From the NCBI GenBank assembly GCA_903873485.1, contig CAIQOO010000096.1, positions 1 to 35,300 on the forward strand: 35,300 nucleotides of DNA, read 5' to 3'. A program made the position numbers and the translations under genes. Source of the stretch: an uncultured beta proteobacterium. GTDB taxonomy: Bacteria; Pseudomonadota; Gammaproteobacteria; Burkholderiales; Burkholderiaceae_C. The notes below the pieces were generated by a model. It did no database searches, was not told where the DNA came from, and saw nothing but the letters and a program-made list of their open reading frames with translations. Of this stretch, positions 15,235-23,132 are shown piece by piece. Position 1 is the stretch's first letter, and each line of letters opens with the position of its first letter.

Positions 15235-16329
15235 ATGACTGAAGCGGCCATTATTCCTGAAACCAAACCGAGTACCCACCCGATGAGACTGCTTCACACC
15301 ATGCTGCGCGTAGGCGACCTGCAGCGCTCGATTGACTTCTACACCCAAGTGCTGGGCATGACCCTGCTGCGCCAATCGGATAACCCGCAGTACCGCTACA
15401 CGCTGGCCTTTGTCGGCTACGGCCACAACCCGGAGCATGCCGAGCTGGAGCTGACCTACAACTGGGGTGTCGATCACTACGAACTGGGTACCGCCTATGG
15501 TCACATTGCCCTGGCGGTGCCCGATGCCAAAGCGGCCTGCGACAGCATTCGTGCCGCTGGCGGCCAGGTCACGCGCGAAGCTGGCCCGGTGCAGGGCGGC
15601 AGCACCGTGATCGCCTTTGTCACCGACCCCGATGGCTACAAGGTGGAACTGATCGAGCGCCGCGAATCTGGCCGCATGACCTCGATCGCCGACCTGCGAA
15701 AAAGTTACGAGCGCGCTGAACTCAACGAAGATGCCTCCCATGCCGACCCGCTGCAACAGTTTGGTCAATGGTTTGGCGAAGCCATTGCATCCCAGGTGTC
15801 CGAACCCAATGCGATGACGCTGGCCACCGTCGGCAGCAACCTGCGCCCGAGCACCCGGGTGGTGCTGATCAAGGACTATGACGAGCACGGCATTGTCTGG
15901 TACACCAACTACGAGAGCCGCAAGGGCCAGGAGCTCGCCGGCAACCCTTATGCCGCACTGCAGTTTCACTGGGTTGAGCTTGAGCGTGTGGTGCGCATCG
16001 AGGGTCTGGTGGAAAAAGTTGACGCGGCCCAAAGCGATGACTACTTTCGGACCCGGCCACTGGACTCGCGCATTGGCGCCTGGGCCAGCCCGCAAAGCCA
16101 GGTGATCTCGGGCCGGGGCGTGCTGATCGCCAGCGCGGCGCGCTACGGTGCCCAGTTTTTGCTCAACCCGCCACGCCCGCCGCACTGGGGTGGCTACCGG
16201 CTCAAGCCGGACCACTGGCAGTTTTGGCAGGGACGCAAAAGCCGGCTGCATGACCGGCTGCGCTACACCCTGCAAACTGCAACCGCAGACCATGAAAAGC
16301 AATGGATCCGGGAGCGGCTGGCACCCTGA
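15235..16329 (+). CDS. gloA-pdxH: Glyoxalase I fused to pyridoxamine 5'-phosphate oxidase (GloA-PdxH)
   Basis: A 364-residue protein with two complete enzymes in one frame. Residues 17-147 are a lactoylglutathione lyase: [20 protein letters not shown] opens it, and all four metal ligands are present at the E. coli GlxI spacing (H21, E72, H90, E138). It would convert the methylglyoxal-glutathione adduct to lactoylglutathione. Residues 148-364 form a full-length PdxH (opening [19 protein letters not shown]-site block [14 protein letters not shown]-terminus IRERLAP), which oxidises PNP/PMP to pyridoxal phosphate. There is no stop between them. The ATG at codon 148 could give a separate PdxH, but no good ribosome site precedes it. 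An alternative start is Met17 (15283), the usual first residue of GloA. I am sure of both domains; that the fusion is translated as one chain is inference from the frame. Confidence 0.9.
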   Translation: MTEAAIIPETKPSTHPMRLLHTMLRVGDLQRSIDFYTQVLGMTLLRQSDNPQYRYTLAFVGYGHNPEHAELELTYNWGVDHYELGTAYGHIALAVPDAKAACDSIRAAGGQVTREAGPVQGGSTVIAFVTDPDGYKVELIERRESGRMTSIADLRKSYERAELNEDASHADPLQQFGQWFGEAIASQVSEPNAMTLATVGSNLRPSTRVVLIKDYDEHGIVWYTNYESRKGQELAGNPYAALQFHWVELERVVRIEGLVEKVDAAQSDDYFRTRPLDSRIGAWASPQSQVISGRGVLIASAARYGAQFLLNPPRPPHWGGYRLKPDHWQFWQGRKSRLHDRLRYTLQTATADHEKQWIRERLAP

Positions 16330-16595
16330 GCAGCGCTGGCATCTCGCTGCTCAAACAGGCTGGGGAAAACAGCGTGTTGGTGATGGTGGCTGGCCCTGAT
16401 GCCGCACAACATTGGATATAGTCAGAGCAACTTGCGCCAGCAAGCCGGCATCGCACTTGAAAATGCTGTCCTTGGGCGCACGACTGCCAGCGTACTGCGG
16501 TGGTCGCGGCAGACGGCAGGTAGCCAAAACCGGGGTGGTGAATGACAGACATGATGAATTTTTTTGAAGCAATTGCTTCTTGAAGGAGCTAAACA

Positions 16596-16988
16596 ATGGC
16601 GCAACTGACTCCCTTATCCAAAGGCCTGCTCGGCCTGCTGGTCTTGGGCTGCATGGCCTCGGCGGCCTGGCACCTGGGGTTCAAGGATCGTTTTGGCAAC
16701 AAGCCGACTGATGCCGAACCACCCGCGTTGACTGCGCCGCAGGCCACTTCGAGCGAAGCGGCAGGGCCATCTGCCGCTGTGGCACCTGCTGCCACGCCCG
16801 CCGAAAAGCCTGAGCCACCGGCGCGCGAGATCCAGCAAGCCGAGCCGCAACAACCGGTTCGCAAGCCGCAACCAGCGGCACCGGTTGCGCATCCGCCGCA
16901 ACCACAAGTGGCCCCAACTGGGCCGGCACCAGCGGGCGGCGATCCGTGGGCTGACCTGAAAATTGACAAAAAGGGGAATAAACCGTGA
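16596..16988 (+). CDS. Membrane-anchored Pro/Ala-rich protein of unknown function
   Basis: A 130-residue protein with one N-terminal hydrophobic helix (about 9-26), then a long Pro/Ala/Gln-rich segment (about 38-118) and a short charged end (WADLKIDKKGNKP). This suggests an inner-membrane anchor with an extended periplasmic arm, somewhat like the linker of TonB, but with no TonB C-terminal domain. AAGGAG lies 10 nt before the ATG. Its stop overlaps the GTG start of the binding-protein gene (GTGA, 16985-16988). The 266-bp gap upstream shows a GAAGCAATTGCTTC palindrome (about 16566-16579) close to the ribosome site. I do not recognise a family. The operon suggests it works with the binding protein and the chemoreceptor. 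Confidence 0.65.
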   Translation: MAQLTPLSKGLLGLLVLGCMASAAWHLGFKDRFGNKPTDAEPPALTAPQATSSEAAGPSAAVAPAATPAEKPEPPAREIQQAEPQQPVRKPQPAAPVAHPPQPQVAPTGPAPAGGDPWADLKIDKKGNKP

Positions 16989-17926
16989 AAAAAACCGCTC
17001 TTGTCGCCGGCTTGCTGATTTTTGGCGCTGCCGCAGCCCAGGCCGAAGGCGACTTCACTATCTCGACCGGCCCGGGATCGGGCGTTTACACACAAGCCGT
17101 GGCCAACATGCAGGAGGTCTGCCCGGATGCCGAAATCATCGAAGTCAAGAGCAGCGGCGCGCCGGAAAACCTGGAGAACTGTCTGCTCGGCAAAGTGACG
17201 GCCTGTTTTGTCAACGCCGACCAGATGTGGGGGGCGAAAAACATCGAAGGACGCGATGCCGAGGTCGAGAACATCAAGACTATTTTGCCGTTCTACGACA
17301 ACGCCATCCACATGATCAGCCGCAATCCGGCCATCGTCAATTTTTCTGATTTGAACGGCAAGGTGATCGGCATCTCTGGCGGTGCGGCCGTCACGCTGCG
17401 GGTGATGCTGGCCAAAAGCGAACGCAGCAGTGCCCCGGTGCGCCCGACCAAGGTGGTCAACTTTGACCGTGAAAAAGATCCGCAGAAAGCCATGCTGGAT
17501 GCCTGGAATGCCGGCAAGGTCGATGCAATTGTTGGCATCGGTTACGCGCCCATTCCCTGGGTCGAGAAAATCAACCTGCAGGATGCCCATCTGGTGGCCT
17601 ATGACCGCTGGAACGATGTCAAGGACCTGAGCATCCAGAACGGCGGCTTCTACCGCATGAAAACCATTGGCTACAAAAACCTCGAGGGCAACGCCTCGAC
17701 GCTCACGGTCCGCACCATCCTGGCATCGGCGCGCAACTGGCCCGCCAATGCGCCCGAGACAAAGCAGATCCAGAAGCTGTTTGCCTGCATGACCAAAGAC
17801 AGCACGCGCCAGACGCTGAAAAGCGGCGCCGGACGGAATTTCCACCCCTTCTGGATCACTTACAGCCCGATGACCGACCCGGCCTGGCCGTGGTATGGCA
17901 ATCTGAAACCTGCCGGCAAGAAATGA
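16985..17926 (+). CDS. TAXI-family periplasmic solute-binding protein
   Basis: A 313-residue protein with a clear signal peptide (cleavage after AAAAQA, residue 20) followed by the opening FTISTGPGSGVYTQAVANM typical of TAXI-type TRAP receptors (periplasmic binding fold). The GTG start overlaps the previous stop, and its own TGA overlaps the ATG of the chemoreceptor gene (ATGA, 17923-17926), so three genes are translationally linked. No TRAP membrane genes (fused DctQM) are nearby, so uptake by this locus is doubtful. A sensory role, presenting a ligand to the chemoreceptor, is the better inference. The ligand is unknown; TAXI proteins often bind organic acids or amino acids. Confidence 0.8.
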   Translation: MKKTALVAGLLIFGAAAAQAEGDFTISTGPGSGVYTQAVANMQEVCPDAEIIEVKSSGAPENLENCLLGKVTACFVNADQMWGAKNIEGRDAEVENIKTILPFYDNAIHMISRNPAIVNFSDLNGKVIGISGGAAVTLRVMLAKSERSSAPVRPTKVVNFDREKDPQKAMLDAWNAGKVDAIVGIGYAPIPWVEKINLQDAHLVAYDRWNDVKDLSIQNGGFYRMKTIGYKNLEGNASTLTVRTILASARNWPANAPETKQIQKLFACMTKDSTRQTLKSGAGRNFHPFWITYSPMTDPAWPWYGNLKPAGKK

Positions 17927-19482
17927 ATCTGAATGATCTGAAAATCTCGACGCGGCTGATTCTTGGTTTTGGCATGCTGGGTTTGCTGCTGGCGTTCATG
18001 GCCGGTGTGTCCTTGCTCAAGTTCAGCAGCATGAATCAGATGTTTGCCGAGGTCATCAACGACCGGGTGCCCAAAGTGGCCTCGATCAATGACATCAAGG
18101 CCGATGTCACGCTGATTGCCGACGCGCTGCGCAACATGATCATCATGAGTGACACGGCTGACATCAAAAAGGAAGCCGAGCGCATCGAGGTGGCAAGAAA
18201 ACGCATCGGCGAGCGGTTTGCCCGGCTCGATGCCCAACTGACCTCCGGCGACGGTCGCGCCGGGTTGACCCAGGTGGCCGAGGCACGCGGCAAATACGAA
18301 CCGCTGCAGGCCGAGGCGATGGAACTTGCCATTGGTGGTCAAACCTTTGAGGCCAAGGCGCTGCTGCTTGACCGGGTGCGTCCGGCGCAACAGCTTTACT
18401 TTGATGCGCTCGACCGTCTGCTCAAACACCAGGACGGGCTGATGCAGCAGTCTGCCGGCGCCACCCAGTCGGCCACGTCCAGCATGGTGTTTGTGATTGG
18501 CCTGACGCTGGCGCTGGCGCTGGTGGCGGGGGTATTGATGGCGCTGTGGATCATTCGCTCGATTACCCGCCCGATCAACCAGGCGGTGGCGGTGTCGCGT
18601 GCCGTGGCAGCAGGAGACCTGAGCTTGCAGTTCGACACCACCGGAAACAGCGAAATTGCCCACTTGCTGCAAGCGCTCAAAGACATGCAAACCAGCCTGG
18701 TCAGTGTGGTGTCGGATGTGCGTGATGGCGCCAACGGTGTGGCAGTGGCCAGCGCCGGCATTGCCCAGAGCGATATCGACCTGTCCTCGCGCACCGAGAG
18801 CCAGTCGCATTCGCTGCGGGACACCACGGCATCAATGGAACAATTGGGCACCAATGTCAACCTGAATGCAGAAAATGCGCGCAAGGCCAATCAACTGGCA
18901 TTGAGTGCTTCCGAGGTGGCGGTGCGCGGTGGCGAGGTGGTGACCCAGGTGGTCGATACCATGAAAGGCATCAACGAGTCGTCGCGCAAGATATCGGACA
19001 TCATCAGCGTGATTGATGGCATTGCCTTCCAGACCAACATTCTGGCACTCAACGCCGCCGTTGAGGCCGCCCGCGCCGGCGAACAGGGCCGGGGTTTTGC
19101 GGTGGTGGCCAGTGAGGTGCGCAGTCTAGCGGGCCGATCGGCCGAGGCGGCGCGGGAAATCAAGGCACTGATCAGCGCCAGCGTTCAGCGGGTGCAGGAT
19201 GGCACGCTGCTGGTGGACCAGGCCGGCGCCACCATGGCTGAAGTGGTCAGCAGTATTCGCGATGTGACGCACATCATGGGCGAGATCAGTGTGGCGAGCA
19301 ACGAGCAGAGCGAAGGCGTGTCGCAACTCGGGGTGGCCATCCACCTGATGGATCAGATGACACAACAAAATGCACAACTGGTTGAAGTGATGTCAGCGGC
19401 AGCCGGCAGCCTCAAGGATCAAGCTGATGCGCTGGTCAACACCGTGGCGGTGTTCAAGCTGAGCAGCCAGGACAGGCTGTAG
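17923..19482 (+). CDS. Methyl-accepting chemotaxis protein with 4-helix ligand domain
   Basis: A 519-residue chemoreceptor. TM1 is about residues 11-32, the periplasmic part is a four-helix bundle (33-187), TM2 is about 188-212, HAMP is 213-265 and the cytoplasmic signalling hairpin runs to the end. The highly conserved tip IDGIAFQTNILALNAAVEAA is at 364-383, followed by GEQGRGFAVVASEVRSLAGR. It signals through CheA/CheW to the flagellar motor. The protein ends FKLSSQDRL with no CheR-tethering pentapeptide. I chose ATG 17923 because it overlaps the upstream stop and starts the canonical MNLNDLKIST. The short four-helix domain commonly binds partner proteins, which fits control by the adjacent binding protein. 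Confidence 0.93.
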   Translation: MNLNDLKISTRLILGFGMLGLLLAFMAGVSLLKFSSMNQMFAEVINDRVPKVASINDIKADVTLIADALRNMIIMSDTADIKKEAERIEVARKRIGERFARLDAQLTSGDGRAGLTQVAEARGKYEPLQAEAMELAIGGQTFEAKALLLDRVRPAQQLYFDALDRLLKHQDGLMQQSAGATQSATSSMVFVIGLTLALALVAGVLMALWIIRSITRPINQAVAVSRAVAAGDLSLQFDTTGNSEIAHLLQALKDMQTSLVSVVSDVRDGANGVAVASAGIAQSDIDLSSRTESQSHSLRDTTASMEQLGTNVNLNAENARKANQLALSASEVAVRGGEVVTQVVDTMKGINESSRKISDIISVIDGIAFQTNILALNAAVEAARAGEQGRGFAVVASEVRSLAGRSAEAAREIKALISASVQRVQDGTLLVDQAGATMAEVVSSIRDVTHIMGEISVASNEQSEGVSQLGVAIHLMDQMTQQNAQLVEVMSAAAGSLKDQADALVNTVAVFKLSSQDRL

Positions 19483-19548
19483 CAGGTTTGGGCATCCGGT
19501 TTGTGCAGCGGCAGGCAAGGTCTGGGAGATGGCAACCGCAACGTGTCG

Positions 19549-20031
19549 CTAGCGCCGAAACAGACGGGCAAAGAAACCAGGCTGCTTCTTGGCTTCTATG
19601 CTGACAACCGGAGCAGCCGTCTTGATGCCATGCGCCGCGTGCCAGGTGCCAAACCGCAAGTCATGCGTCATGATGTGTCCGATCAGCCACCGGTTGAGGA
19701 ACCGGCGCAGTTCCTGCACCCGATCTTCGCTCCACTCGTCGCCACTGCCCAGAAATTCCGCCACCGTGGCACCAAATTCTTCGTGCAGCTTCAGGTGCTG
19801 CTCAAAAGCCGGGTAGCCGCTCTTTTCCATCAGGTTCTGCTCATTGGTGAAGTGCGTGACGACATACTGCAGCAACTCTTCGACCGTGGCATCGACCGTG
19901 CCGAGGTTGAGTGCGCGTACCAGCGTGAACAGGTGGCGGTGTTCCTGGTCAACTTGCGCGATGCCGATTTTGAAACCGTCACGCCATTCGACGACAAAGG
20001 GAGCCCTTTTGTCTTGCGGATCAGATGTCAT
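19549..20031 (-). CDS. Bacteriohemerythrin
   Basis: A 160-residue single-domain hemerythrin, a non-heme di-iron protein that binds O2 in microaerobic bacteria. The ligand pattern is visible: QVDQEHRHLF (27-36), HFTNE (60-64), HLKLH (79-83) and GHIMTHD (118-124). The start MTSDPQDKRAPF at 20031 is preceded by AAGGA at good spacing; a longer frame upstream lacks family residues. The tail ends GFFARLFRR, basic and hydrophobic. It is convergent with the chemoreceptor gene. Together with form II RuBisCO and an FNR-like box nearby it points to life at low oxygen. Confidence 0.9.
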   Translation of the reverse strand: MTSDPQDKRAPFVVEWRDGFKIGIAQVDQEHRHLFTLVRALNLGTVDATVEELLQYVVTHFTNEQNLMEKSGYPAFEQHLKLHEEFGATVAEFLGSGDEWSEDRVQELRRFLNRWLIGHIMTHDLRFGTWHAAHGIKTAAPVVSIEAKKQPGFFARLFRR

Positions 20032-20175
20032 GGGAGTTTCCTTAATGCCATTTGAAAAACGAATGGCTAAACAAAATGGCCTTGAGCCTGGTGTCAGCCA
20101 ACGCAAGGCCATGCGGGTCGGGCAGCAGGCACCTGCCCAATGGCTGATGGGGCTGGGTCGCCCGGCAGAGACGGC

Positions 20176-20319
20176 TTACTTGCGCGAGTTTTTTTCGCTC
20201 TCGGCCATTTTGGATTTGAGTGCCGCATAAGCCCACACCATGCCCACCACCATCATCACAATGCCTGCGATGCTCATCAGGCCATAGTCAGTGGAAAAAA
20301 GATCTTGTATGGCTTTCAT
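20176..20319 (-). CDS. DUF3149 membrane microprotein
   Basis: A 47-residue protein, starting MKAIQDLFSTDYGLMSIAGI, with one membrane helix (about 14-33) and a Lys/Glu/Ser-rich cytoplasmic end. The layout (short amphipathic N-terminus with DLF and TDYGL, one helix, charged tail) is that of DUF3149. AAAGGA lies 8-9 nt before the ATG. An FNR-like box sits about 80 nt upstream. The function of DUF3149 is not known; similar microproteins accompany respiratory or redox genes. Confidence 0.75.
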   Translation of the reverse strand: MKAIQDLFSTDYGLMSIAGIVMMVVGMVWAYAALKSKMAESEKNSRK

Positions 20320-20398
20320 CGCGTCTGTCCTTTAAAAAAAATCATTCGATTGAAAATCAACCGTGACTGAACTATGCAACAGGTGACGGTCAATCAAT

Positions 20399-20412
20399 CT
20401 GATCAATATCAA
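20399..20412 (-). promoter_or_regulatory. FNR/Anr-type box upstream of the DUF3149 gene
   Basis: The minus strand reads TTGATATTGATCAG, matching TTGAT-N4-ATCAA at nine of ten defined positions. It lies about 80 nt before the start of the DUF3149 gene, a distance that could place it near -41 if the leader is about 40 nt. This would link the microprotein to low oxygen. No experimentally defined promoter supports it here. Confidence 0.45.
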
Positions 20413-20454
20413 TCATGCTGCAAAAACTTCGGCCATATCGACGCCATGCAGCCG

Positions 20455-20982
20455 TTATTTCACCGCCTCGGCGTTGCTGATCCGGTAGTACAAGCCATAA
20501 GAGTCGTCCGCCAGCACGGCAAACCGGCCTTCGACCACCACCGGCTCCAGGGTGTATTTGACCGGCGTTTTGGTTTTCACCTCGACCATGCTCTCGGGGC
20601 CACCTGGGGTGCAAAATGAACAGGTCAGCGGCACCGAGGTCAGCAAGAAGTGCTTTTGCCGCTCGCCCGGCTCTAGCGGCATCATGAAACCCTGAATGCG
20701 CTGCACCTTGTCATCAAGTGCCTGCACCGGCGCCGGAAAGTCGGGCAGCAAGCGGCCCTTGACTTTTTTAAGTTTGACATCCGACAACAGCGACCAGGGC
20801 AACACGTCGTTGCGTTGCGGCAATGGGGCAAACGGGCTGTTGGGGCTGTGAATGCCCGGGCCGCTGCCAACCGGGATATCTCCGGCAATCGGTGAAACCG
20901 GTTGGGCGGCACTTGGCAGCGGCAACCAGATCGCTGTCAGCAACAAGCCTTGCGCGATTCGATGGGTGATGGCCTGATACAT
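20455..20982 (-). CDS. DUF3299 exported protein of the Zur-linked operon
   Basis: A 175-residue protein with a signal peptide (about 1-26, ending PSAAQP) and the DUF3299 core: KKVKGRLLPDFPAPVQALDD, GFMMPLEPGE, and TCSFCTPGGPESMVEV with a CxxC pair. It is the last gene of a tight minus-strand operon zur, ABC ATPase, permease, Cys-rich protein, DUF3299 (gaps of 11 nt or less, or overlaps). From memory, the Zur-regulated PA4063-PA4066 operon of Pseudomonas aeruginosa has the same ABC-pair-plus-DUF3299 make-up. A periplasmic metal-handling role is therefore likely, though the biochemical activity of DUF3299 is unknown. I chose Met at 20982 because the signal peptide begins there. Confidence 0.85.
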   Translation of the reverse strand: MYQAITHRIAQGLLLTAIWLPLPSAAQPVSPIAGDIPVGSGPGIHSPNSPFAPLPQRNDVLPWSLLSDVKLKKVKGRLLPDFPAPVQALDDKVQRIQGFMMPLEPGERQKHFLLTSVPLTCSFCTPGGPESMVEVKTKTPVKYTLEPVVVEGRFAVLADDSYGLYYRISNAEAVK

Positions 20983-20993
20983 GGAAATTGTGC

Positions 20994-21245
20994 TCAATGC
21001 GCGTGCTTCATGCCGCAAAACTTGCCGATGGCAAGGCCTTTGCAGGCGGCCTGCAGTTCTTGGTTGCAGGCGGCTTGGTCCTTGCCTGATTCGAGGCATT
21101 TGGCGGCTGCCTCATGCGCGGCTGCCATGGTGCGGTGTTTGGCAATGTCTTCCCGGGTTTCTTCGGCAGATTCTTTAGCTATTGAAACAGTAGCTGTCAG
21201 CGCAAGCGCCATAAGGGCTAGAAGCATTTTTTTCATAAATTTCAT
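20994..21245 (-). CDS. Small exported Cys/His-containing protein (repeat-encoded signal peptide)
   Basis: An 83-residue protein with a signal peptide (about 1-23, ending VSIA) and a mature helical part with four Cys (50, 60, 68, 77) and His at 37, 44, 81 and 83, ending MKHAH. The Cys spacing suggests two disulfides or a metal site. It lies 5 nt after the permease stop and 11 nt before DUF3299, in the position where the Pseudomonas operon has its small periplasmic metal-binding partner. The striking point is that its hydrophobic signal region (residues 7-23) is encoded by a copy of the dispersed repeat at 21176-21225. Met1 or Met4 could be the start. A metallochaperone role is inference. Confidence 0.7.
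   Translation of the reverse strand: MKFMKKMLLALMALALTATVSIAKESAEETREDIAKHRTMAAAHEAAAKCLESGKDQAACNQELQAACKGLAIGKFCGMKHAH
21176..21225 (-). repeat. Dispersed ~50-bp repeat, copy C, inside a coding region
   Basis: On the minus strand this reads GCTTCTAGCCCTTAT, then GCGCTGACAGCTACT, ending AATAGCTA. It matches the copies at 14743, 22458 and 26530. It is read through in frame as the hydrophobic core and c-region of the signal peptide of the 83-residue exported protein. Confidence 0.6.
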
Positions 21246-21250
21246 TGAAG

Positions 21251-22453
21251 TTAACGGTTTTGAAGAAGTTCCAGAACACTGACACGATAAGCCCCAAGCG
21301 CCGGCAGCAATGCCGCCCCCAGCGACACCAGCAGTGCCAGACCGGGCACCACGGCAAGCGTTGATGGCCAGACCAGACCTGCCACCAGCAAGGAGTTGTC
21401 AAGCTGCAAAAACCAGCCCAGCGCTGCCGCAAAGCCCTGGCCCAGCGCCAGCCCAAAGATCGATGCCAGCAAACCCAGCCACAGCGCTTCACTCAGCAGC
21501 AAGCTGGCCACTTTGGCCGGCGAGGCACCCAGCATGCGCAACAGGGCCAAGTCGGCGCGGCGTTCGCGCACCGCGCTCCACAGCGCAATAAACACACTCA
21601 AGGCCGCCGTCAGCAGCAGCACCGCCGCAAAAGCGCGCAGCACATCGGTGCCCAGGCCCAGCAGATGCAGCAGCCGGCTGATCTCCAGCGCCGGGGCAGC
21701 GGCCTGCATTTCGGTCGTGCTGTTGACAAAGCGTGGAAAGCTCAATGCCGCCATCGGGGTTTTGTACTTGACCAGGGCCAAGGTGATTTCGCGCTCTTCT
21801 TCCATCACGGCGCGGTCATCGTCATCGACGGCGGTGTAGTCCTCGTGCACCTTCCAGACCGAGGCGGTGTCGGTCAGGATCAGCCGGTCCAGCACGCTGC
21901 CACTCGGGCTCAGAATGCCGACTGCGGTGTAGGGGCTGTCGCCGTGGCTATGGCCACCCGCGCCCAGGCCGTGCGAGCCGACAAAGGTCTGGCCGATCTG
22001 CAAGCCCAGTTGGCGCGCCACCGTGGCCCCCAGCACCACCTGCATCGGCGCGCTCCACACCTGCCCCTGCGCCAGTTTGGCCTGGTAATGGTCGATGTAG
22101 GCGTGCGAAGTGCCGACAATGCGCCAAGCCTGAAAATTGTCGCCCAGGCTGATCGGGATGATGCCAGCGACCATCGGGTGCTTTTCCAGTTCGCGCACCG
22201 CCTGCAGCGGCACATTGCCGGGTGGCACATCAAGGTGCAGCACGCCGCTCAAGATCAGTTGCATCGGGCTGCCCTTGGCGCCTACCACCGCATCAATGCC
22301 CGCCAGATCGCGGTCAAACGCCCGGCTCAACTGGTGTGCCACCAGCAGCAAGAAGGTGATTGATGCCAGCCCCAGGCTCAGCAGCAGCAGATTGAGCGCC
22401 GCCGCAAGTGGCCGTGACCACAGGTAGCGCCAGGCAAAGAACAGCGTTTTCAT
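21251..22453 (-). CDS. FtsX/MacB-type ABC transporter permease
   Basis: A 400-residue permease with the type VII (MacB/LolC) layout: one TM near the N-terminus (about 17-40), a large periplasmic domain (about 41-270), then three TMs (about 270-300, 325-350, 372-395). The periplasmic domain has a His-rich loop (GSHGLGAGGHSHGD, His 161, 168, 170) that could bind metal. These permeases do not move solutes through a channel but pass force to periplasmic partners, often for export or release. The partners here would be the Cys-rich protein and DUF3299 encoded downstream. Its ATPase is the next gene upstream (gap 10 nt). Confidence 0.85.
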   Translation of the reverse strand: MKTLFFAWRYLWSRPLAAALNLLLLSLGLASITFLLLVAHQLSRAFDRDLAGIDAVVGAKGSPMQLILSGVLHLDVPPGNVPLQAVRELEKHPMVAGIIPISLGDNFQAWRIVGTSHAYIDHYQAKLAQGQVWSAPMQVVLGATVARQLGLQIGQTFVGSHGLGAGGHSHGDSPYTAVGILSPSGSVLDRLILTDTASVWKVHEDYTAVDDDDRAVMEEEREITLALVKYKTPMAALSFPRFVNSTTEMQAAAPALEISRLLHLLGLGTDVLRAFAAVLLLTAALSVFIALWSAVRERRADLALLRMLGASPAKVASLLLSEALWLGLLASIFGLALGQGFAAALGWFLQLDNSLLVAGLVWPSTLAVVPGLALLVSLGAALLPALGAYRVSVLELLQNR

Positions 22454-22457
22454 GATC

Positions 22458-22502
22458 CTTATTTCATAGCTGGTGACGCTTTAACTGCAAGGGCTGGAAG
22501 CC
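22458..22502 (-). repeat. Dispersed ~50-bp repeat, copy B, at a gene 3' end
   Basis: On the minus strand this reads GGCTTCCAGCCCTTGCAG, then AAAGCGTCACCAGCTATGA, matching the other copies. It supplies the last 12 or so codons and the stop of the ABC ATPase gene (C-terminus FQPLQLKRHQL) and fills the gap to the permease gene. Confidence 0.6.
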
Positions 22503-23132
22503 ATTTTGACCATCAATTTCGGGCGGAATTAGCCGCGCCACCCGGGCATCGTGGGTGGCAATCACCAAGCTAGCGCGCTGCGCCCGGGCGGTGGCCAGCA
22601 GCAGACCAACTGCATCGGCCGCCGCTTCATCATCGAGGCTGGCGGTGGGTTCATCGGCCAGAATTACCAGGGGGTTCAGCAGCACGGCGCGCGCCAGCGC
22701 CACCCGCTGCGCCTGGCCACCCGAGAGCTGCGACGGCAGCCGATGCGCCAATTCCGCCACACCGAGCGTCTGCAAAGCCGCGTCAATGCGCTGCGGATCT
22801 TGCGGCATACCGCTGGCCCACTGCGCCATGGCCATGTTTTGCCGCACCGTCATCGCTGCGCTGAGGTGCAGCTTTTGCGGCAAAAAGCCGATGGCTCTTG
22901 CCCGCCAGGCATCAGCAGCTACCCTGCTCATCGCATGCAACGGTTCGCGGGCAACCCATAACTGGCCTGACGACGGGGCCATCAAGGCAGCGGCCAGCGC
23001 CAGCCAGGTTGATTTGCCGCAGCCCGAGGGGCCACTGAGCAGCAGCACCGTGCCTTGTGGCAGGTCCAGGTCCGGGAAATTCAGCGTTGGACCATCGCCA
23101 TAGCGAAAGCACAGGCTTTGGCTGCGAATCAT
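22464..23132 (-). CDS. ABC transporter ATP-binding protein (LolD/MacB type)
   Basis: A 222-residue ATPase with Walker A GPSGCGKST (34-42), signature LSGGQ (136-140), Walker B VILADEP (about 156-162) and the switch His in IATHD. It pairs with the permease gene that follows. I chose ATG 23132 because it overlaps the zur stop (ATGA); the longer frame runs back into zur antisense-free but unrelated residues. The last residues come from a dispersed repeat, so the C-terminal tail is probably not conserved. It is the energy unit of the Zur-linked MacB-like system. Confidence 0.9.
   Translation of the reverse strand: MIRSQSLCFRYGDGPTLNFPDLDLPQGTVLLLSGPSGCGKSTWLALAAALMAPSSGQLWVAREPLHAMSRVAADAWRARAIGFLPQKLHLSAAMTVRQNMAMAQWASGMPQDPQRIDAALQTLGVAELAHRLPSQLSGGQAQRVALARAVLLNPLVILADEPTASLDDEAAADAVGLLLATARAQRASLVIATHDARVARLIPPEIDGQNGFQPLQLKRHQL

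Noticed and set aside
15676..16329. Separate pdxH gene starting at the internal ATG
   Set aside because: No ribosome-binding site precedes it and the frame is open and in register with a complete glyoxalase domain, so a fusion is the simpler reading.
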